Made by a program: the position numbers and the translations under genes. 64,000 bases of DNA from an uncultured Pelagibacteraceae bacterium (GTDB lineage Bacteria; Pseudomonadota; Alphaproteobacteria; Pelagibacterales; Pelagibacteraceae), in the NCBI GenBank assembly GCA_902557385.1, contig CACDZF010000001.1, positions 124,001-188,000 on the forward strand. Direction: 5' to 3'. Shown one piece after another: positions 1 to 7,625 of the stretch (positions within the stretch are counted from its first letter, which is position 1; each line of letters starts with the position of its first letter). The notes beneath the pieces were generated by a model. That model was not told where the DNA came from and made no database searches. It saw nothing but the letters and a program-made list of their open reading frames with translations.

Positions 1-2
1 AC

Positions 3-482
3 AAACAAATCTTATCAAACAAGGATCAATTGACTGTAGAATGGGCAGGAACTTATCGACATTACCATTCTGCAATGTTTAGAACTATACCTATCGGAAA
101 AGCTGACCCAAAACATTCTAAAATGCATGAAGCATGTATGGAAAGCTTAAAAAATTGCGAAAGCAAATTAAAACCAGGAAACAAAATTGGAGAAGTATTT
201 GATGTCCATGCAAAAACTTTTGATGATTTGGGTTTTAACAAATCTAGAATGAATGCATGTGGATATTCATTAGGAGCAACATTTTCTCCAAATTGGATGG
301 ATTGGCCAATGCTATATACAGGCAACCCGTATGTAATAGAACCAGGCAATATTTTCTTTATGCATATGATATTAATGGATTCAGATAATGAATTAGCGAT
401 GAATTTAGGTGAAACTTACCTTGTAACAAAGAATGGCAATGAAAGATTAGGTAAACAAAAGTTAGATTTGGTAATTCTTTAG
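3..482 (+). CDS. M24-family metallopeptidase (Xaa-Pro peptidase-like), C-terminal part
   Basis: The reading frame is open back to the first bases of the window, so this is the C-terminal ~159 residues of a longer gene; the first internal start-like codon (TTG at 30) is probably not the true start. The residues around GYSLGATFSPNW and the downstream EPGNIFFMHM segment resemble the pita-bread fold of M24 peptidases (creatinase / prolidase / ectoine hydrolase group), where His and Glu residues of this part bind two metal ions. The substrate cannot be told from the fragment. It converges on the amino-acid importer genes with a 4-base overlap, so a role in breaking down an imported amino-acid derivative is possible but is inference. 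Confidence 0.75.
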   Translation, partial: KQILSNKDQLTVEWAGTYRHYHSAMFRTIPIGKADPKHSKMHEACMESLKNCESKLKPGNKIGEVFDVHAKTFDDLGFNKSRMNACGYSLGATFSPNWMDWPMLYTGNPYVIEPGNIFFMHMILMDSDNELAMNLGETYLVTKNGNERLGKQKLDLVIL

Positions 483-1153
483 TTAAAACTATATTTTTTT
501 TCTAAAAATTTAATTAAATTGTGAATAATAAAAGTCATAAATAAATAAATACCTCCAGCAACAATAAATACCTCAATTGGCTTAAAAGTCGTAGAGATTA
601 TATATTTTGCAACACCAGTTAAATCCATTAATGTCACTGTACTTGCTAAAGAAGTTCCTTTCATCATTAATATAATTTCATTACCGTATGCAGGAAGAGA
701 TTGTCTTATAGCTACTGGTATTTGAATTTTATAAAAAATAATTTTGTTAGATATTCCCAAACTTTTTCCAGCTTCAATAATCCCTGGTTTAATAGTCTGA
801 AAAGCAGATCTTAAAATTTCTGAAGTATATGCACCTGTATTTAAAGCAAATGCTATAATTGCACACCAATAAGGTTCTTTAAAAACGACCCATAAAAAGG
901 TTGACCTAAAATATTCTATTTGTCCTAAACCAAAATAGATAATAAATATTTGAACAAGTAATGGTGTTCCTCTAAAAACATAAGAGTATCCATAAGCAAA
1001 TTTATTTAAAAATATATTTTTATTTAACCTAAGAATTGCAAAGAGCAGACCAATAAATAAACCAAAAAATAAAGATAAAGATAATAATTTTAACGTTACA
1101 ACAGTAGCGCTTAATAACTTTGGGAGACTGGTTATCATGAGGTTAATATCCAT
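479..1153 (-). CDS. Polar amino-acid ABC transporter permease (HisM/OccM type)
   Basis: A 224-residue inner-membrane protein with about five hydrophobic segments. The segment FRGTPLLVQIF and the cytoplasmic-loop pattern around EAGKSLGIS (EAA loop that contacts the ATPase) are typical of HisM/GlnP-type permeases of polar amino-acid importers. Length matches the family. The start codon shares one base with the stop of the second permease upstream, so the two are translationally coupled. The cognate ATPase is not in the window; it may lie elsewhere or be shared. Exact substrate (basic amino acids, opine-like compounds or ectoine-like solutes) is not determined by the sequence. Confidence 0.9.
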   Translation of the reverse strand: MDINLMITSLPKLLSATVVTLKLLSLSLFFGLFIGLLFAILRLNKNIFLNKFAYGYSYVFRGTPLLVQIFIIYFGLGQIEYFRSTFLWVVFKEPYWCAIIAFALNTGAYTSEILRSAFQTIKPGIIEAGKSLGISNKIIFYKIQIPVAIRQSLPAYGNEIILMMKGTSLASTVTLMDLTGVAKYIISTTFKPIEVFIVAGGIYLFMTFIIHNLIKFLEKKYSFN

Positions 1154-1845
1154 TAAAAGCCCCTACTATATTTAATTTCTAATCTATTAATTAACTTCAT
1201 GCTTAAAAATGTAAGTGTCAAATATAAAACTGCAGCAAATGAATAAAAGAAAAGTGGATCTCGTGTTGAGCCAGCTGCAATATATGATTGTCTCATGATC
1301 TCTACTAAACCGGTAACTGATATTAAAGATGTATCTTTTAAAGTTATTTGCCAAACATTACTCAAATTTGGAATTGCTAGTCTTAGCATTTGTGGCATAA
1401 TCACTCTAAAAAAATAAGCAAATCTTTTAAGTCCTAATACTTGTGAAGCTTCAAATTGTCCTTTATCTATAGATTGTATTGCTCCTCTAAAAACCTCTGT
1501 TGAGTATGCACCTGATATAATACCAATAGCAAATGATCCAGTTATAAATGCATTAATTTCGATATAATCATTATAACCAAAGATTGATGCCACAAACATA
1601 ACGGCACCACTTCCTCCAAAAAAAAATAAATAAATTACTAATAACTCTGGAACCCCTCTGATTACTGTTGTGTAAGAATTTCCGATAAAATTAAGGATTT
1701 TGTTTTTTGATAATTTGAGAGGAGTAAATATTAGTGCAAAAAGAAAACCTATTAACATTGCTGTTATTGAGACAGCAATAGTCATTAGAGTGGCTATAAA
1801 TAATTCATCACCCCAACCTGTTTTTCCAAATGCTAGAAGTTCCAT
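1153..1845 (-). CDS. Polar amino-acid ABC transporter permease (HisQ/OccQ type)
   Basis: A 230-residue inner-membrane permease forming a heterodimer with the downstream HisM-type protein. It shows the family signature VIRGVPELLVIYLFFFGGSG near residues 62-81 and the EAA loop FEASQVLGLKR near residue 130. The GGSG-containing periplasmic loop is a feature I associate with the histidine/lysine/arginine/octopine subgroup. It follows the binding protein gene by 43 bases, a spacer that holds a strong stem-loop (1851-1875). The whole set reads binding protein, permease Q, permease M on the minus strand. Confidence 0.9.
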   Translation of the reverse strand: MELLAFGKTGWGDELFIATLMTIAVSITAMLIGFLFALIFTPLKLSKNKILNFIGNSYTTVIRGVPELLVIYLFFFGGSGAVMFVASIFGYNDYIEINAFITGSFAIGIISGAYSTEVFRGAIQSIDKGQFEASQVLGLKRFAYFFRVIMPQMLRLAIPNLSNVWQITLKDTSLISVTGLVEIMRQSYIAAGSTRDPLFFYSFAAVLYLTLTFLSMKLINRLEIKYSRGF

Positions 1846-1850
1846 AAGAC

Positions 1851-1875
1851 TGGCGACTATATATTATAGTCGCCA
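1851..1875 (-). promoter_or_regulatory. Intergenic stem-loop between binding-protein and permease genes
   Basis: Perfect 11-bp inverted repeat (TGGCGACTATA / TATAGTCGCCA) with a 3-base loop, located after the binding-protein stop and 6 bases before the permease start. No T-run follows on the minus strand, so it looks like an mRNA-stabilising or 3'-end-trimming hairpin rather than a classical terminator. Known use in importers: more binding protein than permease is made. That role here is inference. Confidence 0.6.
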
Positions 1876-1888
1876 AATCTAAAATTAA

Positions 1889-2716
1889 TTACATAGAAGC
1901 GTCGAAACCAAACCATTTAATAGCAATTCTACTAATGTCTCCATTTTTTCTTGCTTGATTAATGGCTTTGTTGAAAGCATTCAAGAGTTGAGTATCATCT
2001 TTCCTAATACCAACACCAACTCCATTACCAAATGCTCCACCTGAAAAAGTTGGTCCAACAAGAACAACTGGTTTTCCAGATTTTTCTGCATAATCGCTAA
2101 ATGCTACTGCAGCAGCTAATGCGGCATCACATCTTCCCGCTGCTAAATCTAAGTTAACTTCATCTTGAGTTTTGTAAGTTCTTACATTTACTTTTCCTAT
2201 ATCACCAGACTCTAAAAAGTTTTGATGAATAGTAGCAGTTTGTACACAAACTGTTTTACCAGCTAGTGCGGCTGTTAAAGTTTTAAGATCTTTTTTAACT
2301 GCACCTGTCTTTTTACCAAGATTAATTCCCTCAGAAGTTTCCATACCTTCAAGACTTGAACCTTTCATAACTGCTAATGAAGCAACTTCGTCTGCATAAC
2401 CTTGAGAAAAACTAATTGCTTTTTGTCTTTCTGCGGTAATCGACATTCCTGCCATTATTGCATCGAATTTTCTCATTATGAGTGCTGGAATCATTCCATC
2501 CCAATCTTGTTCTACGATTTCACATTGTGATCCAATGTATCTGCAAAGTGTCCAAGCTAATTCAACCTCAAATCCAATAAGTTTGCCTGAAGCATCTTTT
2601 GAATTCCAAGGAGGATAGGCACCTTCAGTTCCAATCTTTATTTTATCGGCATAAGAACTTCCGATTAATAAGAAAGATACAAGAACTGTTAAAATTGTTT
2701 TTTTAAATATATTCAT
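1889..2716 (-). CDS. Periplasmic polar amino-acid binding protein (HisJ/ArgT-like)
   Basis: Solute-binding protein of the importer encoded downstream. An N-terminal signal peptide (MNIFKKTILTVLVSFLLIG, cleavage near SYA) is followed by the family-3 SBP fold: IGTEGAYPPWN at the start, GFEVELAWTL, and DAIMAGMSITAERQ, a segment typical of lysine/arginine/ornithine/histidine or opine binders. I place the start at 2716 because a GGAGGG ribosome-binding site sits just upstream of that ATG; an ATG 12 bases earlier would start within the leader and overlap that site. About 275 residues, normal for the family. The ligand is not fixed by sequence. Confidence 0.9.
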   Translation of the reverse strand: MNIFKKTILTVLVSFLLIGSSYADKIKIGTEGAYPPWNSKDASGKLIGFEVELAWTLCRYIGSQCEIVEQDWDGMIPALIMRKFDAIMAGMSITAERQKAISFSQGYADEVASLAVMKGSSLEGMETSEGINLGKKTGAVKKDLKTLTAALAGKTVCVQTATIHQNFLESGDIGKVNVRTYKTQDEVNLDLAAGRCDAALAAAVAFSDYAEKSGKPVVLVGPTFSGGAFGNGVGVGIRKDDTQLLNAFNKAINQARKNGDISRIAIKWFGFDASM

Positions 2717-2774
2717 AAATCCCTCCATATAAAAAATAATTATTTCACAATTTTGATGAATTAAAAAGAAAAAT

Positions 2775-3815
2775 CTAGTGATTTATTGAAGAAGAAAAAT
2801 TCCAAGAACAGTCGAAACTAGGTATATAAACTCTATCTAGGGTAGCATTTCCAAAATTTTTATTAAAAACTTTTAACCATTTGTCTACTTGTTTGGGTTT
2901 TTTATCTTGGCTTCCAACCTGCGCAGTTATAACTCCATTTGGTTTTAAAATTCTCACTAATGAGTCCATATTCTTTGCAGCTAAATCAATACAAAACTGA
3001 TCATCGTTTAAATCTACAAAAATTTTATCATACCTGTCATCTTCAACTTTTTTTATACTTTCAAATGCATCGCCCCAAACACATTTAACTGAATTTTTTC
3101 TGGTAGATTTATTTCCTATAGACCCAAGGTGCTTCTCACAAACATCAACAACTTCAGGATCCAATTCAAACCAATCTATATATCCAAAACCTTTTGATAT
3201 ACACTCTCTAGCTACTCCTCCATCTCCTCCTCCAATAATTGCTGCTGTTTCTTTATCTTTATTCAATTTTAAACCAGCATTAACAAATGTGCCGCTGTAA
3301 AGATGTTCGTCCGATGTAGCTACCTGAATTTCATTATCTATAAATAAAGATTTTCCAAATTGTTCTAGATCTAAGATTTCAATATGTTGTCCTACCTTGG
3401 ATGTAAAATCTTCAAGAACATTTTTTACTACATAGGATTTTCTTAAACCTGGGGAACTGTAAATGTCATGGTAAAGAGCAATAGTATCTCTATTAAATTC
3501 TTTTTTTACTATTCTTTTATGCTCTATTTCTTTTCTTATTATATCCAAAGCAATTGATGGAGACACTTTTCCACAAGTAAAGAAATCGAAACTAATAATA
3601 CTTTTTTCAGGAAATGTATGAAAACTTATGTGACTTTCAGCTAAAAGTGCAACCATAGTAAAACCCTGAGGCTTAAATTTATATTTTGATATTTCTAAAA
3701 CAGTTACTTTTGCTTTTTTAGCAATTTTATAAACTAACTTTTCATAAAATGAAGGTTCATATTCCTTTTTAGTACCAATAATATCTAGTGTTATGTGCTC
3801 CCCAACCTTAGTCAT
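2775..3815 (-). CDS. speDE: Fused S-adenosylmethionine decarboxylase-spermidine synthase
   Basis: A 346-residue two-domain protein. Residues ~1-115 are a prokaryotic AdoMet decarboxylase proenzyme: the motif LLAESHISFHTFPE (57-70) contains the expected Glu60-Ser61 self-cleavage site that gives the pyruvoyl cofactor, and Cys81 lies in FFTCGK. Residues ~118-346 are an aminopropyltransferase with the nucleotide-binding GGGDGG (195-200) and FELDPEVV. It should decarboxylate AdoMet and transfer the aminopropyl group to putrescine or another diamine, releasing methylthioadenosine. It is the last gene of the operon whose other members recycle that by-product. Such fusions are known in bacteria; the exact polyamine made is not visible. 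Confidence 0.92.
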   Translation of the reverse strand: MTKVGEHITLDIIGTKKEYEPSFYEKLVYKIAKKAKVTVLEISKYKFKPQGFTMVALLAESHISFHTFPEKSIISFDFFTCGKVSPSIALDIIRKEIEHKRIVKKEFNRDTIALYHDIYSSPGLRKSYVVKNVLEDFTSKVGQHIEILDLEQFGKSLFIDNEIQVATSDEHLYSGTFVNAGLKLNKDKETAAIIGGGDGGVARECISKGFGYIDWFELDPEVVDVCEKHLGSIGNKSTRKNSVKCVWGDAFESIKKVEDDRYDKIFVDLNDDQFCIDLAAKNMDSLVRILKPNGVITAQVGSQDKKPKQVDKWLKVFNKNFGNATLDRVYIPSFDCSWNFSSSINH

Positions 3816-3821
3816 AAAAAA

Positions 3822-4487
3822 TTATTCACTTTTATAATATTTTACTTTATCTAAAATTTTTTCCATCTCAGAAGATGAAAGAATCTTAGGTTCTCCTAAC
3901 TTTAAAGCAATTATATATTGATGACAAATATTTTCTACTTCTTGTGCAAGTTCAAATGCTTGTTTTAAATTTTGTCCGAATGCAACCTGACCATGATTTG
4001 ACATCAGGCATGCCTTTCTATTTTCTAACGAGTTAATAATATTTTTTGATAACTCAGACGTTCCAAAAGTTGCGTAATCTGCACACTTAATGTCGTTTCC
4101 TCCTGCTAATGCAACCATATAATGAAAAGCTGGTATAGGTTTTCCATGAGATGATACAGCTGTAGCATGAGGAGAGTGAGCGTGAACAATGGCTCTAGCT
4201 TCTGCTTTGTTGGTATAAATATCTTGATGGAAACGCCATTCAGAAGAGGGTTTTTTTCCAGAATTAAACCATCTCAAAAAATCTTTTTTTTCGCCTAATG
4301 ATAGAAAAACTATATCTTCAGGTTTAAGATCGTTATATTTTTTTCCTGAAGGAGTTATATAAAAGCCATCTACATTATTTTCAGTAGCTTTTACTGAGAC
4401 ATTTCCCGATCTAAGAGGTGATAAGTTTGTAGAATTAAGTTTTTTTGAAAATTCTATTATATCTTCCCTTATCTTTAGGTTTTCCAT
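3822..4487 (-). CDS. Class II aldolase (MtnB / methylthioribulose-1-P aldolase-like)
   Basis: A 221-residue zinc class II aldolase/adducin protein: GNVSV near residue 29, SEWRFHQDIY (catalytic Glu), HAHSPHATA (zinc histidines) and NHGQVAFG further on. The family includes MtnB (methylthioribulose-1-phosphate dehydratase), L-fuculose-phosphate aldolase and the Ald2-type aldolase that cuts methylthioribulose-1-phosphate into DHAP and methylthioacetaldehyde. Neighbouring MtnA would make its substrate. Because no mtnC, mtnD or MtnE-type genes are near, the aldolase (DHAP-shunt) role seems as likely as MtnB; this is inference. The start shares one base with the preceding stop. Confidence 0.82.
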   Translation of the reverse strand: MENLKIREDIIEFSKKLNSTNLSPLRSGNVSVKATENNVDGFYITPSGKKYNDLKPEDIVFLSLGEKKDFLRWFNSGKKPSSEWRFHQDIYTNKAEARAIVHAHSPHATAVSSHGKPIPAFHYMVALAGGNDIKCADYATFGTSELSKNIINSLENRKACLMSNHGQVAFGQNLKQAFELAQEVENICHQYIIALKLGEPKILSSSEMEKILDKVKYYKSE

Positions 4488-4669
4488 TATTTCTTTTTAA
4501 TTTCTTTTTCACAAAATTTCTTTGCTTCGTTTATATCAAAGTTTTCAACTGTATTTTTTTGTGCAACAATACAAGCTGAAATAGATTTATTTCTATTATG
4601 ATCACTAAAATTAGAAATAACAATCATACCAACTACTATTAAAACTACTATTAAAATATTTTTTTTCAT
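4487..4669 (-). CDS. Small membrane-anchored protein of unknown function
   Basis: Sixty residues: one N-terminal hydrophobic segment (ILIVVLIVVGMIVIS) followed by a ~40-residue polar tail with two cysteines (SACIVAQ and KKFCEKE). It could be an uncleaved anchor or a signal peptide. It overlaps the mtnA stop by 4 bases and the aldolase start by one, so it is embedded in a translationally coupled operon and is very likely expressed. I do not recognise a family. The two cysteines could form a disulfide in the periplasm; that is only a suggestion. Confidence 0.7.
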   Translation of the reverse strand: MKKNILIVVLIVVGMIVISNFSDHNRNKSISACIVAQKNTVENFDINEAKKFCEKEIKKK

Positions 4670-5736
4670 TTAAATAATTTTCCTAAACCTTCTTCAGAAG
4701 CATCACAAATACCTTTTTCTGTAATTAGCCCACTAATATATTTTGCTGGAGTTATATCAAAAGCTAAATTCATTGCTTTACTTTTTTTTGGATAAATTAA
4801 GACTTTTTTAACATTGTTATTCTCATCCAAACCTTCGACATGTGATAATTCTTCTGAATTTCTTTCCTCAATTGGAATATCTTTAAAATCTTTTATATTC
4901 CAATCAATTGTTGAGCTCGGTAATGCCACATAAAAAGGTACTTTGTTATCATATGCTGCTAATGCTTTTAAATAAGTTCCAATTTTGTTTGCTACGTCCC
5001 CAGTTGAAAGAGTTCTGTCTGTTCCTACAATACACATATCCACCTCGCCTCTTTGCATCAAAATACCTCCTGTATTATCTGCAATAACAGTATTTGGAAC
5101 CTCTTCTTCGTTTAATTCATAAGAAGTTAAATTGGCTCCCTGGTTTCTTGGTCTTGTTTCATCTACCCATACATGTACGGGTATACCTTTTTTATGCGCA
5201 TGATAAATTGGGGAAGTTGCCGTGCCCCAGTTAATTGTTGCTAACCACCCTGCATTGCAATGAGTTAAAATATTTACTGTGCCTTTTTTTTTATTATAAA
5301 TTTCCTCAATTATTTTTAGTCCATTAATTCCTATATTTTCACAAAATTTAACATCTTCTTCACAAATTTCTTTTGCTTCATTTAATGCAATATTAAAAAT
5401 TTCATTGCTATTAACTCCTGATAATTTTTTCATCATGCGATCAACTGCCCATTTAAGATTTATCGCAGTTGGTCTTGAGTTGATTAATTCTTCGCTGGTT
5501 TTTTTTAAAAAAGATTGATCATTATTTTCTATAATTGCTAAAACTAAACCATAAGCAGCAGTCGCTCCAATCAAAGGTGCTCCTCTTACTTCCATTATTT
5601 TAATGGAATTTATTGCATCTTTGACTGTTTTAAGATCCTTAATTACAAACTTATGTGGAAGTTTTGTTTGATCAATAATTTTTACAATATTATTCTCAAA
5701 CCAAATCGTACGGTATTCTTTTCCTTCTATCTTCAT
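4666..5736 (-). CDS. mtnA: S-methyl-5-thioribose-1-phosphate isomerase
   Basis: A 356-residue cytosolic enzyme converting methylthioribose-1-phosphate (made by MtnP) to methylthioribulose-1-phosphate. Family marks: RGAPLIGATAAYGL, the catalytic-cysteine segment ILTHCNAGWLAT, and VGTDR with the catalytic Asp, then NKIGTYLKALAA. Length fits MtnA rather than the longer eIF2B regulatory subunits. It starts at the stop codon of the GFA-type gene and overlaps the small membrane gene, in the order mtnP - GFA - mtnA - 60-aa - aldolase - speDE. Confidence 0.95.
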   Translation of the reverse strand: MKIEGKEYRTIWFENNIVKIIDQTKLPHKFVIKDLKTVKDAINSIKIMEVRGAPLIGATAAYGLVLAIIENNDQSFLKKTSEELINSRPTAINLKWAVDRMMKKLSGVNSNEIFNIALNEAKEICEEDVKFCENIGINGLKIIEEIYNKKKGTVNILTHCNAGWLATINWGTATSPIYHAHKKGIPVHVWVDETRPRNQGANLTSYELNEEEVPNTVIADNTGGILMQRGEVDMCIVGTDRTLSTGDVANKIGTYLKALAAYDNKVPFYVALPSSTIDWNIKDFKDIPIEERNSEELSHVEGLDENNNVKKVLIYPKKSKAMNLAFDITPAKYISGLITEKGICDASEEGLGKLFK

Positions 5737-6188
5737 TATTTAATTCTATTTAAACTTTCTGTTGGCCATGTTTTTTCTCTATCATACATTTTATCATGAC
5801 AAATTGACTTATCTGAGATTTCAATCCATGGGTCTTTATCTTTTACAAATATATGAGCTTGGGGCTGGATAGGATTTTCTAAAGTTTGAGTTCTTAGAGC
5901 AATTCTTCCCTTTGATACACCGTACCTACAAAAAACATAAACTCCACAAATAATACAAAAATATGCATGATACCCTTTTCCGCTTCCGGTAGGTAAATTA
6001 ATTGAGGCCACATCCCCAATGATTTTAAAATCTTCTTCCATAATCATTGTATGGATTACAAATGATGATCCGGTAGATATTTTACAATTTTTGCAATGAC
6101 AAGCTTGTGTAAATAATGGTTTTCCTTCAACTTTATATTTTACATTACCGCAAGTGCAACTACCTTTTAATTCATAATTTTTTTTCAT
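5736..6188 (-). CDS. GFA / CENP-V-fold protein (glutathione-adduct enzyme-like)
   Basis: A 150-residue protein of the glutathione-dependent formaldehyde-activating (GFA/CENP-V) family. Zinc-binding cysteines are visible as CTCGNVKY near the N-terminus, CHCKNCKIS around residues 31-39 and CIICGVYVF around 78-86. Members act on or bind glutathione-carbonyl adducts, though few are characterised. It sits between mtnP and mtnA with overlapping ends, so it is part of the MTA operon. One idea is that it handles the reactive aldehyde that a methylthioribulose-phosphate aldolase would release; this is inference from position only. Confidence 0.85.
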   Translation of the reverse strand: MKKNYELKGSCTCGNVKYKVEGKPLFTQACHCKNCKISTGSSFVIHTMIMEEDFKIIGDVASINLPTGSGKGYHAYFCIICGVYVFCRYGVSKGRIALRTQTLENPIQPQAHIFVKDKDPWIEISDKSICHDKMYDREKTWPTESLNRIK

Positions 6189-7054
6189 TTTAAAACTCTA
6201 CCAGCAACTGTCTTGAGTTTATCTATTGTTTTTTTTGTCCTTTTTTCAGGAGCAGTAATGATAGCTACATCTAAACAATTGTTAGTTGGATCTTTTGGAT
6301 CAATGTGTTTTTCAAAGTTATCTATAAGATTTTTAATCATGTTCTTTGCCTTGGCTGCATTTCCTAAAAGAACTTTTATAACCTGTTGTACATCAACATT
6401 CTCATGATCAGGATGCCAGCAATCATAGTCTGTAACCATAGAAACTGAAGCATATCTAATTTCTGCCTCTCTTGCTAATTTAGCTTCTGGCATATTTGTC
6501 ATTCCGATTACATCAGCTTTCCAAGATCTATATAAATTGGACTCGGCTAAAGTTGAAAACTGTGGCCCTTCCATGACCACATATGTTCCGTTCCTTTGAT
6601 ATTCAATATTTTCCTTTTTAATAGCTTCTTCACATGCATTCATTAAACCATTTGATGTTGGGTGAGCCATTGAAACATGTGCTACAATCTCATCGTCAAA
6701 AAAAGTTTTGTTTCTTGCAAAGGTCCTATCAATAAACTGGTCAACAATCACAAATTTTCCAGGTGGCAAATCTTCTTTTAAAGATCCTACTGCTGATACT
6801 GAAACAATATCTGTGACACCTAATTGTTTAAGAGCATCAATATTTGCTCTAAAGTTAATATTTGAAGGATTTACAAAATGACCACGTCCATGTCTTGGAA
6901 GAAAATAAACTTCTTTATTATTATAAGTTGTTTTTAAAATTTTATCTGAAGGCTTACCCCAGGGTGTATTGATATCCAATAATTCCCTGTCTTTAAATTC
7001 TTCAACGTCATAAAGACCGCTTCCACCAATTACTGCTAATTTATTGTTTGCCAT
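6185..7054 (-). CDS. mtnP: S-methyl-5'-thioadenosine phosphorylase
   Basis: A 289-residue phosphorylase that splits MTA with phosphate into adenine and methylthioribose-1-phosphate. Visible: GGSGLYDVE at the N-terminus (phosphate loop), PRHGRGH, VDQFIDRT, GMTNMPEAKLAREAEI (substrate site, with MTA-type Met/Asn) and the TDYDCWH segment. I use the ATG at 7054; a TTG six bases earlier is in frame but less likely. It is the first gene of the minus-strand operon and diverges from apt with only 41 bases between, so the adenine it releases is recovered by the neighbour. Confidence 0.95.
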   Translation of the reverse strand: MANNKLAVIGGSGLYDVEEFKDRELLDINTPWGKPSDKILKTTYNNKEVYFLPRHGRGHFVNPSNINFRANIDALKQLGVTDIVSVSAVGSLKEDLPPGKFVIVDQFIDRTFARNKTFFDDEIVAHVSMAHPTSNGLMNACEEAIKKENIEYQRNGTYVVMEGPQFSTLAESNLYRSWKADVIGMTNMPEAKLAREAEIRYASVSMVTDYDCWHPDHENVDVQQVIKVLLGNAAKAKNMIKNLIDNFEKHIDPKDPTNNCLDVAIITAPEKRTKKTIDKLKTVAGRVLK

Positions 7055-7095
7055 ATACAAAAAATAATTTATTTATTTATATAACCCAAATTAAT

Positions 7096-7623
7096 ATGGA
7101 TTTAAAAGAATATATTAGATCAATACCAGACTATCCTAAAAAAGGTATTCTATTTCGAGATATTACAACGCTAATAAAAAATGAAAAGGCGTTTTCAGAA
7201 ACAATAAATATGATAGTTGAAAGATCAAAAAATTTTGAATTCAATAAAATAGCTGCAATTGAATCTAGGGGGTTTGTTTTTGCATCTGCTGTTTCATATT
7301 TGCTTAAAAAGCCATTTATATTACTTAGAAAAAAAAATAAATTACCTGCAGAAAGATATTCTGTTGATTTTGAACTTGAATATGGAACTGCCACTATAGA
7401 AATGCATAAAGATTCAATTAATAAAAATGATAGTGTATTAATTATTGATGATTTAATTGCAACTGGTGGAACAGCTGAAGCCGCAGCTAAAATTATTGAA
7501 ATGTCTAATGGAAAAGTGGCAGCTTTTATTTTTGTAATTAACCTTTTTGACTTAGGTGGCTGCAATAATTTAAAAAATAAAAATTATAAAGTTGAAAATT
7601 TAATCGAATTTCCAGGACATTAA
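7096..7623 (+). CDS. apt: Adenine phosphoribosyltransferase
   Basis: A 175-residue type I phosphoribosyltransferase that converts adenine plus PRPP to AMP. It shows DYPKKGILFRDIT near the N-terminus (typical Apt opening) and the PRPP-binding motif VLIIDDLIATGGTA around residues 117-130. The ATG at 7096 gives the standard Apt N-terminus; an in-frame ATG at 7048 would add 16 residues and overlap the divergent mtnP start. Function fits salvage of the adenine released by MtnP next door. Confidence 0.95.
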   Translation: MDLKEYIRSIPDYPKKGILFRDITTLIKNEKAFSETINMIVERSKNFEFNKIAAIESRGFVFASAVSYLLKKPFILLRKKNKLPAERYSVDFELEYGTATIEMHKDSINKNDSVLIIDDLIATGGTAEAAAKIIEMSNGKVAAFIFVINLFDLGGCNNLKNKNYKVENLIEFPGH

Positions 7624-7625
7624 TT

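Noticed and set aside
3822-4487. Firm call as MtnB dehydratase
   Set aside because: Class II aldolase family cannot be split into dehydratase and aldolase by eye, and the rest of the methionine-salvage genes are absent here.
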